Assembly (NCBI RefSeq): GCF_007860095.1
Contig: NZ_SJPT01000002.1
Span: 434,001-498,000, forward strand
From: Novipirellula galeiformis
GTDB taxonomy: Bacteria; Planctomycetota; Planctomycetia; Pirellulales; Pirellulaceae
Reading direction: 5' to 3'
Length of the DNA: 64,000 nucleotides
Position 1 is the stretch's first letter; each line of letters begins with the position of its first letter. Shown here one piece after another: positions 57,802 through 64,000 of the stretch. A model generated the notes under the pieces. That model saw only the letters and a list, made by a program, of their open reading frames with translations. It searched no databases and was not told where the DNA came from. Made by a program: the position numbers and the translations under genes.

Positions 57802-57831
57802 CGCCCCGGGTTTGGTTTGCCACCCGGGGCG
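57802..57831. terminator. 10-bp perfect hairpin
   Basis: CGCCCCGGGT (57802-57811) pairs with ACCCGGGGCG (57822-57831) around a 10-base loop. It lies about 145 bp after the stress-protein gene and 130 bp after the minus-strand NhaC stop, so it could limit both convergent transcripts. There is no T-run. Confidence 0.5.
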
Positions 57832-57956
57832 GTTATGCGTAACGTCGCGGGAGTCCCCTTGTGAGGAGTGGCGACCAGCGTCGGCGGCCCCCCTAGGAAA
57901 CATCGGAGGGATGGATACAAAAGTCATCCTTGGCGTCGCTGATTTCGGCAGCTCGT

Positions 57957-59402
57957 TTAAATCGCTGCTATCAAGTAATCCCCGAGAAGTAGATAGGCTG
58001 CTCCAGCGATGGTTGCGGTTAACAACGCGTAGGGAAGTTGTGTGGTAACGTGATCCATGTGATCGGCGCCCGCGCCAAACGACGCCAAGCTAGTGGTATC
58101 GGAGATCGGCGAACAGTGATCGCCAAACAACGCGCCTCCGGTCAGCGCCCCGATCGTCAACAGCACACTGTCGGAAACGAGATCACCCGACAACGAAAGC
58201 GATAGCGGCATCACAAACGGGGTCATGATGGCGTAGGTTCCCCAGGACGTGCCTGTGAAAAATGAAATCACCGCCGCCGTGCCAAACGTGACGAGCGGCA
58301 ACAAGCTGGTTGTCATCCACGGCCCGACGGTCGAGAGCACGAACTGGGGAGCGCCTAACGACTTTGAGATCGAGTTGATGCAATACGCAGCGGCCAAAAT
58401 CAAGACCGCTGGCAGAACGGCTTTCATACCACTGAGCGCGACCGACATGCCGTCTTTGACACTGGAGAAATGTTTGCCAACCGCCATCGCAATCGCCATA
58501 TAAAGGATTGCCGCGAGAAAAGCCTCCAGCACCATCGTCGATCCGGTAAACCAAAACGTCCCCAACGAGATGCAAACAATCATCAGATTCGGTACCAGGA
58601 AAAAGAGGACCAGGCTGGGAGCGCCACGATCGCTAGGTGGGATCATGTCGAATTCGATCCCCGTCAATGGCGTCGCTCCGTCACGGAGCACTTTGCCCGT
58701 TGTTTGAGCTCGCCGCTCGGCTTTTCGCATCGGGCCGAAGTTTGGGAAAATCCGGAATGCGATCAACCCCGCCATGATCACGGTTAACCAGCCGTAGATG
58801 TTGTAGGGGATCGACTGAATGAACACCGTCATGCCTTGTTCGGCCGTATCGACCGGCCCATAACCTTGAAGCAGGGCGGCGATATAAACCGCCCATCCGC
58901 TGATCGGGATCAACGTACAGATCGGGGCGCTCCCGGAATCGAGGATATAGGCGAGCATCTCTCGCGATACTTTGTGTCGATCCGTTAGCGGACGGGTGAT
59001 CGGGCCGCTAAACAAGGGACTGAAGTAATCGCTGAAGAACACACAACCACCCAAGATCCAAGCAAAGCCGGTCGCCGCCCGCGGCGATCGGACTTTCTGC
59101 AGCGCCCAAGCAGTAAACGCCTGCATCGCCCCGACGCGGATGTAAAACGCAATCAGCATGCCGACCGACAACTCGATCAGCATGACCCAGATAAAGTCAT
59201 CGTTTCCAAGCGATGTCCGCAGCAGATGGGCCAACCCTGTAATTGGGTCGTAACCCGCCAAAACGACGCCGACGATGCATCCGAACAACAGCGACAAGAC
59301 TGCATCTTTCAGGGCAAACGCGACGGCCAATGCCACCACCACAGGCAGCAACGACAAAAATCCGATCTCTACTTCAGTACCCACAGGTCGGTTGCCTTTC
59401 AT
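57957..59402 (-). CDS. nhaC: NhaC-family Na+/H+ antiporter
   Basis: This 481-residue membrane protein has about 11-12 helices. NhaC/ArsB-superfamily features are the acidic residues in helix loops (FFSDYFSPLFSGPITRPLTDRHKVSREML, LDSGSAPICTLIPISGW), SFFTGTSWGTYAIMTPFVMPL and GALFGDHCSPISDTTSLASFGAGADHMDHV. It may exchange Na+ for protons, or an organic anion, since some NhaC members are amino-acid exchangers. It is the last of three minus-strand genes, 52 bp after the octopine-dehydrogenase-family gene, which hints at transport of that enzyme's substrate or counter-ion. Confidence 0.85.
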   Translation of the reverse strand: MKGNRPVGTEVEIGFLSLLPVVVALAVAFALKDAVLSLLFGCIVGVVLAGYDPITGLAHLLRTSLGNDDFIWVMLIELSVGMLIAFYIRVGAMQAFTAWALQKVRSPRAATGFAWILGGCVFFSDYFSPLFSGPITRPLTDRHKVSREMLAYILDSGSAPICTLIPISGWAVYIAALLQGYGPVDTAEQGMTVFIQSIPYNIYGWLTVIMAGLIAFRIFPNFGPMRKAERRAQTTGKVLRDGATPLTGIEFDMIPPSDRGAPSLVLFFLVPNLMIVCISLGTFWFTGSTMVLEAFLAAILYMAIAMAVGKHFSSVKDGMSVALSGMKAVLPAVLILAAAYCINSISKSLGAPQFVLSTVGPWMTTSLLPLVTFGTAAVISFFTGTSWGTYAIMTPFVMPLSLSLSGDLVSDSVLLTIGALTGGALFGDHCSPISDTTSLASFGAGADHMDHVTTQLPYALLTATIAGAAYLLLGDYLIAAI

Positions 59403-59454
59403 TCAGTGCATTCTGGTTCCGAATCCGCGCACGATAGGCGGAAATTGCTTCGAA

Positions 59455-60537
59455 CTACGCCAACGTCTGCGATAGTTGCTCCGCCGAATGCTCCCCTAAT
59501 CCGTAGCGACTCATGGTCCGTGGCGCCTCGGACAAATAGTCACGTTCCATCAGCACCGAAACGATCCGAATCAGTGCTGTGATGTTGGAAACATCGACAT
59601 CCAATTGTTCTCCCAACGACTTCAGAAAGACCAATCCGAAGCCCACGTCTTCTTGGAAGTAGCGGTTGTCTAGTTTTTGTTGGGCCTTGATACCGGCAAA
59701 TCCCCTGGCGGTTGAGAAGCCTTCGTCATAGTTAGCAACCTGCATGTAGCCTTGCTGACAACCAAGTTCCGGATCCGGGATGATCTGCAGCCCTAACTTG
59801 CTACCGATCGCAATCCGCTCTTTGTCGATTGCGGCCATCAAGCGACCGACCGCTGGGGTGACTCCCTCTTCGTAGAAAAAGAAGTCGCCGCCGGTCCGTT
59901 CGATCAGGGCCGCGTTCAACAAAGTGACCGCAGGGTGAATAACCGGGTTACCGTTCTGCAAACTGGTCTGCAATACGTTGGTCGCCGGTGCGATGCACGG
60001 ATAGACATCGTGGATTTGATTCAGCACCTCGAGCGTGTTCTTCGCAGGATAGGCCGCCAAGAAGACTCCCGCTTGTAGTTTGAGAAAGACACGGATTTTC
60101 CCAGGTTCCGTGATTCGCACGGCGTACGGTAACGTGGACGTTTCGGCAACAATGATCCCGCCATTTTCAAGATCGATCTCGGCCGCTTTGACGAATTCAA
60201 AGCTGCCGCCACAGGAGCTCGGACAGATCACAACCGTTTGTCCGGATCGCAAGTGCGGTTTGCACGCTTCGGCGAACGGTTGAGTGCTGTACGCGGGACC
60301 CACGGCAAAGATCATCTCCGCCCCCTCTAGCACATGGGCGATATCCGAGCCGGCGTATTCCACCGCCGCGAACCCCGTCAATTGACCTTCAGAATGAATG
60401 CCGCCGTTTTTGCTGATCGCGGTCGTGTTTTCAGTAAACTGTTCAAAGTCAAACAGCCGCACCGTGTGACCATGTTGAGCAAAATCGAAGGCCATGGCAC
60501 AGCCGCCGTTTCCCGATCCCAAAATTGCGATTTGCAT
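59455..60537 (-). CDS. Octopine/nopaline dehydrogenase-family NAD(P) enzyme
   Basis: The 360-residue protein has an N-terminal Rossmann fold (ILGSGNGGCAMAFDFAQHGHTV) and the C-terminal helical domain of opine dehydrogenases, with NPVIHPAVTLLNAA carrying the likely catalytic histidine. These enzymes reductively condense, or oxidatively cleave, N-(carboxyalkyl)amino acids (opines). The true substrate is open: the family also includes related imino-acid reductases and 2-hydroxyacid-like enzymes. It is encoded 42 bp after the XylR/AraC-type regulator gene and 52 bp before nhaC, forming a three-gene operon. Confidence 0.85.
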   Translation of the reverse strand: MQIAILGSGNGGCAMAFDFAQHGHTVRLFDFEQFTENTTAISKNGGIHSEGQLTGFAAVEYAGSDIAHVLEGAEMIFAVGPAYSTQPFAEACKPHLRSGQTVVICPSSCGGSFEFVKAAEIDLENGGIIVAETSTLPYAVRITEPGKIRVFLKLQAGVFLAAYPAKNTLEVLNQIHDVYPCIAPATNVLQTSLQNGNPVIHPAVTLLNAALIERTGGDFFFYEEGVTPAVGRLMAAIDKERIAIGSKLGLQIIPDPELGCQQGYMQVANYDEGFSTARGFAGIKAQQKLDNRYFQEDVGFGLVFLKSLGEQLDVDVSNITALIRIVSVLMERDYLSEAPRTMSRYGLGEHSAEQLSQTLA

Positions 60538-60579
60538 GTGATTTCCTCTTTCGTTGTTCAGTGTCGTTTGTAAAAAGGT

Positions 60580-61770
60580 TTATTGTTTTCGTTTACGGTA
60601 GGAAAGCGGTGTTTCGCCCAGCATCTTTTGGAACATCCGACAAAGCTGCGATGCACTGGAATATCCGCAAGATGCCGCGATTTGTTCGATCGTCATATCG
60701 GTATTGGCCAGCTGAGTTTGTGCCTTCTCAAACCGAACTTTGCGAATTTCATGGCCCAACGTGTGACCAATCGTCTCTAAGAATTGTTGTTCCAGCGAAC
60801 GCCGCGAAATCGGTATGTGGTTCAAAACATCCGAGACATTGATGCCGAGGCTGGCGTTCTGGCGGATGAAGCGAATCGCCTGCACAATTTCGGGACGATC
60901 GTAGTTCAAAATGTCGGTGGATTGACGCACCGAAATATGCAGCGGTTTGATTCGGATCGGCTGCTTCGGTGCCGCCGCCCCATCCATCATTTGGTCGAGC
61001 AGGGCTGCCGCTTCAAAACCGTGTTGTTTGGAGGCCAGCACCACTCCGGATAACGGCGGGCTCGAGATGGAACTAAGCAGGCCGTCATCATCTCCGGTGA
61101 GGACAGCGATGTCGTCAGGGACGCGGATTTTCAAGAAGTGACACCACTCGGTGACCAACCGTCCTTGCCGGCCATCGGCGGTGAAGACTGCCGTGTCCGC
61201 GGGCAACTTCAGTAGCCACGTCTTAATCAGATTCTGTTGAGTCTCCCAATCATATCGAAACCATACTCTGTCTTGGTATTTCCAGAAAAGGTCGCACTCT
61301 TGCCCCGCTTGTTGCAAATGCTCCTGCACCTGCTCAAACCGTTTCTGAGAATACTGGGGGTGGGGCGGATTGAAGCAAGCGATTCTGTCTCGCTCCAGCG
61401 AGAGTAAGTGTTTCACAATGAGCTCTGCACGCGCCTCGTCATCCGTTACGACGTTTGCAATCAACGGATTATAGGTTCCGAACGTGATCGTTTCTAAATC
61501 GACGATGGGGATCTTGTAGGACAAATGTTGACGCCGCGCCTGATGCGAAAGAAATCTTGACAGGATCCCATCACCTCGCCATCCGGGCGGCAATTGCAGC
61601 CTGCCTTGCGCATCACGCGGCGCGCACAACAATCGCCACCCTCCGTGTCGCGTGGCGTATTCGGCGATCCCTTCAATCGCGGCCAAACTCCAAGTCCCTT
61701 CGGGATCGAACAGGATCGCCACCGATCGTTCACCGTGCGACGCGGGCGTATCGGTTCGCTGGTTTGGCAT
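60580..61770 (-). CDS. XylR/AraC-type transcription regulator with LacI-like sensor
   Basis: The 396-residue protein has an N-terminal ligand-binding domain of the periplasmic-binding (LacI/XylR) type (SVAILFDPEGTWSLAAIEGIAEYATRHGG...; VLTGDDDGLLSSISSPPLSGV). A C-terminal AraC HTH pair is seen as SLGINVSDVLNHIPISRRSLEQQF and DMTIEQIAASCGYSSASQLCRMFQKMLGETPLSYRKR. This is the E. coli XylR architecture, which senses a small sugar or acid and activates transcription. It is first in the operon with the octopine-dehydrogenase-family gene and nhaC. It is divergent from the DUF1559-racemase genes, whose shared upstream region contains a palindrome (61901-61927) that could be its site. Confidence 0.92.
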   Translation of the reverse strand: MPNQRTDTPASHGERSVAILFDPEGTWSLAAIEGIAEYATRHGGWRLLCAPRDAQGRLQLPPGWRGDGILSRFLSHQARRQHLSYKIPIVDLETITFGTYNPLIANVVTDDEARAELIVKHLLSLERDRIACFNPPHPQYSQKRFEQVQEHLQQAGQECDLFWKYQDRVWFRYDWETQQNLIKTWLLKLPADTAVFTADGRQGRLVTEWCHFLKIRVPDDIAVLTGDDDGLLSSISSPPLSGVVLASKQHGFEAAALLDQMMDGAAAPKQPIRIKPLHISVRQSTDILNYDRPEIVQAIRFIRQNASLGINVSDVLNHIPISRRSLEQQFLETIGHTLGHEIRKVRFEKAQTQLANTDMTIEQIAASCGYSSASQLCRMFQKMLGETPLSYRKRKQ

Positions 61771-62097
61771 TGTTGCTGTCGAACCACTGCGTTCAAGGGA
61801 ATCGTTGGAAGGAGGGAGCGTACTTGCAAACGTCGATCGGGAAAAGCATGTCCAGAGAAGTTTTTAATATTTTCTGGGTCGCCCATTCCTTTTTTGGGCG
61901 TGCGCAAAGTGCCTGTCACTTTGCGCAAATTTATCATTGTCTTAAGTTGTTGGCAATCTTAGGCTTGCTACGTGGGCTGACTATAGACCTCTGCACAATG
62001 GACGAGATTCCAGCCTGTAGAGCAAAGTTCGATTCCGTCCGCCAATTTGTGCGGCGCATTTATCCATTGTTTTCGACGATCAATCAAAGGTAGGCCA
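61771..62097. promoter_or_regulatory. Divergent promoter region of the regulator/racemase locus
   Basis: These 327 bp lie between two outward-facing operons. Present are a small GCCCA...TGGGC hairpin with a T6 loop (61881-61899), the 11-bp-arm palindrome at 61901-61927, and the overlapping perfect palindrome TTTGCGCAAA (61920-61929). They are candidate operators. No clear -35/-10 boxes are asserted. Confidence 0.45.
61901..61927. repeat. Perfect palindrome TGCGCAAAGTG-N5-CACTTTGCGCA
   Basis: The two 11-bp arms flank cctgt. The right arm continues into TTTGCGCAAA, itself a 10-bp palindrome. It embeds AAGTGCCTGTC, shared with 45954-45964. It may be an operator or a dispersed palindromic element. 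Confidence 0.75.
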
Positions 62098-63030
62098 ATG
62101 TCAACTTACAAACGTGTGTCCCGTTCGTATCCTCTCAGCACACGCGGCTTTACGCTTGTCGAGTTGCTGGTGGTGATCGCCATCATCGGAGTTTTGGTTG
62201 GATTGCTGCTGCCCGCCGTGCAAGCGGCCCGCGAAGCCGCTCGACGGATGAGCTGCACGAATAATTTCAAGCAGATCGGGTTGGCATTGCATAACTACCA
62301 CGACACCTTTTTAAGACTGCCACCTGGGCTCGTTGATGATTCAAGCACCCAATCCAGCGCAACGGCGGGCTGGGGTTGGATGGTCGCTATCTTGCCTGGC
62401 GTGGAACAGTCGGCTTTGTACGATGCAATGGAAGTCAGCACAAAGACGCTCAATCAACATCGGGGCAGCACCAGCGAGACGGTGACGACGGTACAGACAA
62501 CCACACCATTGCCTGTCTTCGAATGCCCGTCGGATCCAGGGCCGAGTATCAATACAAAGCGTGGCGGGCACGCAAAAACCAACTATGTCGGCGTCTTTGG
62601 CAGCGGTTATTCGACCTCCAGCGCCGGGGGCGGTTATCACGACAGCAACGCCAAAAGCTCGCAGTTTAATGGGCTGTTTGCAGGCAACAGCAAGGTCCGC
62701 TTCCGAGACATTCTCGACGGACTCAGCAATACGTTCGCCGTTGGCGAAGTGGAATCGCTGAATAAGAATGCCGGCGTTTGGGTAGGTAACTTTGGTGCCA
62801 ATCGTTGGGGCGGCGTCTACTTCGACGCTCGAATCGGGGCGCTGATCAACGCCACGTCTGGGACGAATCCAAGTTGGGCGAGTACGGCAAACTTTAGTAG
62901 CTGGCATCCCGGTGGCTGCCATTTTGTTAAGGCGGATGGATCGGTTGGGTTCGTGACTGAGAACATCGATGGTCGCACGTATGAGAATCTCGCCAGCCGC
63001 AACGACGGCAACGTGATCGGCGAATATTAG
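62098..63030 (+). CDS. DUF1559 prepilin-like exported protein
   Basis: This 310-residue planctomycete-type pseudopilin starts at the ATG 62098 (the longer frame from 62047 adds 17 residues). It has the type IV pilin-like signal RGFTLVELLVVIAIIGVLVGLLLPAVQAAREAARR, cut by a prepilin peptidase after glycine. DUF1559 features follow: CTNNFKQIGLALHNYHDTFLRLPPG near the N-terminus, then SDVEC/ECPSDPG and, at the end, FSSWHPGGCHFVKADGSVGFVTENID. Planctomycetes have dozens of DUF1559 genes of unclear role. It is 10 bp upstream of the racemase-family gene and probably co-transcribed. Confidence 0.93.
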   Translation: MSTYKRVSRSYPLSTRGFTLVELLVVIAIIGVLVGLLLPAVQAAREAARRMSCTNNFKQIGLALHNYHDTFLRLPPGLVDDSSTQSSATAGWGWMVAILPGVEQSALYDAMEVSTKTLNQHRGSTSETVTTVQTTTPLPVFECPSDPGPSINTKRGGHAKTNYVGVFGSGYSTSSAGGGYHDSNAKSSQFNGLFAGNSKVRFRDILDGLSNTFAVGEVESLNKNAGVWVGNFGANRWGGVYFDARIGALINATSGTNPSWASTANFSSWHPGGCHFVKADGSVGFVTENIDGRTYENLASRNDGNVIGEY

Positions 63031-63040
63031 GACCCGACTG

Positions 63041-63865
63041 ATGATGAACCGTGAATTTGCGTCGCAGCAACAGAACAGCCGGCAAGCGGACGCTGCGTTG
63101 GGGGTTTTATGTTGGCAGGAAGCGGGTTGTCCCCGTGGCCTGCAACAGCTCGAAATGCTGGTCGGTAACAGCACTAACGCCGATTCCTACAACTGTCCCG
63201 TGTTGTTTCGTCGGGTGCCGGGCGCCAATATGCAATCGGTGGTCCTGAAGCCCGATCCTCGGATCGTGCAAGCGATGATCGGGGTCGCCCAGGAGTTAAT
63301 CGATTGTGGAGCCACGGCAATCACAACCAGCTGTGGATTCAATGCAATCTTCCAGCAAGAACTTGCTGCTGCCTTGAACGTTCCGGTGTTCACGTCAAGC
63401 CTGCTTCAAATTCCTTTCATCCGTTCGATATTGGGCGCCGACAAAGGAATTGCCGTGATCACGGCTAGCGGCAGTTCGTTGACCTCGCGGCATTTTGAAA
63501 GCGTCGGGGTGCACAGCATGCAGGGCCTCGAAGTGATCGGTTTGGAAGACAACGAACAATGGAACAAGATCATTTTCTCACCCGAAGAAGAAATCGATAT
63601 TGACCTATTTCGCAGGGACCTAGTGCGGCTGGCATGCCGCGTTGCCGAACCAGGGCGAATTGGCGCGTTCCTGCTCGAATGCACCGACCTGCCGCCGTTT
63701 GCAAACGAGATTCGTCAGGCGACAGGGTTGCCCGTTTTCGACTTCATTTCGATGTCCAATCACGCGTTCCAGGCCACGAGTTGGAGTGCCCCCGTCGTTG
63801 CAATGCGTGACGGGTCGGTTTCGCCGAGAGCCACCACGAACGATCCCGCAGCCTGCCGAACGTAA
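63041..63865 (+). CDS. Aspartate/glutamate racemase-family enzyme
   Basis: The 274-residue protein has two cysteines in the characteristic positions: C98 in ITTSCGFNAI and C214 in LLECTDLPPF. Asp/Glu-racemase-superfamily enzymes use such a pair to exchange the alpha proton; some members are decarboxylases or hydantoin racemases. The N-terminal part (LGVLCWQEAG...VGNSTNADSYNCPVLFRRVPGAN) is divergent. It is co-transcribed with the DUF1559 gene and followed 38 bp later by an exported protein gene. Opposite an octopine-dehydrogenase-family enzyme, a role in processing an amino-acid-derived substrate is plausible. Confidence 0.85.
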   Translation: MMNREFASQQQNSRQADAALGVLCWQEAGCPRGLQQLEMLVGNSTNADSYNCPVLFRRVPGANMQSVVLKPDPRIVQAMIGVAQELIDCGATAITTSCGFNAIFQQELAAALNVPVFTSSLLQIPFIRSILGADKGIAVITASGSSLTSRHFESVGVHSMQGLEVIGLEDNEQWNKIIFSPEEEIDIDLFRRDLVRLACRVAEPGRIGAFLLECTDLPPFANEIRQATGLPVFDFISMSNHAFQATSWSAPVVAMRDGSVSPRATTNDPAACRT

Positions 63866-63903
63866 CATCCACGCAATTTACTGAACAACAAAAAGTCTTC
63901 CCG

Positions 63904-64000
63904 ATGGTTAACCAGAGAAACAATCATCCGCTATTCGCTGCGGTCGCCCTACTGGCGTGCTACCTGTCATCGCCCGCGGTCGCAGCGGAATTGAACGTCA
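63904..64000 (+). CDS. Exported protein, 5' fragment only
   Basis: The ATG at 63904 opens a frame that runs off the window. The 32 visible residues are a signal peptide: MVNQRNNHPLFAAVALLACY, then SSPAVAAELNV, with cleavage likely after VAA. It starts 38 bp after the racemase-family gene on the same strand, so it probably belongs to that operon. Nothing can be said about the mature protein. Confidence 0.75.
   Translation, partial: MVNQRNNHPLFAAVALLACYLSSPAVAAELNV

Noticed and set aside
62020-62045. tRNA T-arm-like GTTCGATTCC
   Set aside because: The flanking bases do not form a T-stem, and no acceptor or anticodon arm can be drawn.

Overview
The window looks like a piece of a planctomycete chromosome, probably a Pirellulaceae/Rhodopirellula-type marine lineage. 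This rests on family content, not on a search. It contains a DUF1559 prepilin-like protein, a DUF1592/1588/1585-type cytochrome next to a DUF1552 (HXXSHH) protein, a Pirellula/Verrucomicrobium-type heme-binding protein, a TIGR03067-type protein, a DUF1570 peptidase, and a giant dockerin/cadherin-like exported protein. Genes are loosely packed, most lack a clear Shine-Dalgarno, and gaps often carry hairpins. No rRNA, tRNA, CRISPR array, insertion sequence or prophage was recognised.

Layout. 1-17343 (+): the 3' part of a giant surface protein (more than 5,770 residues inside the window) with a metzincin zinc site, beta-helix-like and pre-peptidase C-type segments, about 13 tandem VNDAP-type repeats and a terminal dockerin. 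17596-19284: a flgK with no other flagellar gene in view. 19307-24692 (-): a DUF1570 metallopeptidase, a secreted acetyl-xylan-esterase-like hydrolase and an ABC permease with no partner genes. 24820-30417 (+): an ABC1/UbiB kinase, then the DUF1592-family cytochrome and its DUF1552 partner. 30418-32505: about 2.1 kb without a convincing gene, containing a 15-bp tandem repeat. 32506-33474: a hemerythrin-like protein and a single-domain response regulator. 33781-37699 (-): succinate dehydrogenase genes in transcription order C-A-B. 37947-40670 (+): a GntP-type permease and an M24 peptidase. 40983-43652 (-): a large dehydrogenase-like cytochrome with a clear intrinsic terminator. 44232-48486 (+): a PL10-type pectate lyase, a GH28-like beta-helix enzyme and diaminopimelate dehydrogenase.

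49194-57658 is a run of small envelope and stress-type genes: two glycine-zipper proteins, EcsC overlapping a membrane protein, TIGR03067, two lipoproteins, a flavin disulfide reductase overlapping an AhpD-like protein, and a Cys-rich DUF326 copper protein. 57957-64000 is a divergent locus. On the minus strand are an XylR/AraC regulator, an octopine/nopaline-dehydrogenase-family enzyme and an NhaC antiporter. On the plus strand are a DUF1559 protein, an Asp/Glu-racemase-family enzyme and the start of another exported protein. It is the best candidate for an undescribed metabolic system, perhaps for an opine-like or amino-acid-derived compound.

Functions come from motif and family recognition by eye. 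Starts were adjusted where a signal peptide, lipobox, overlap or initiation codon argued for it.
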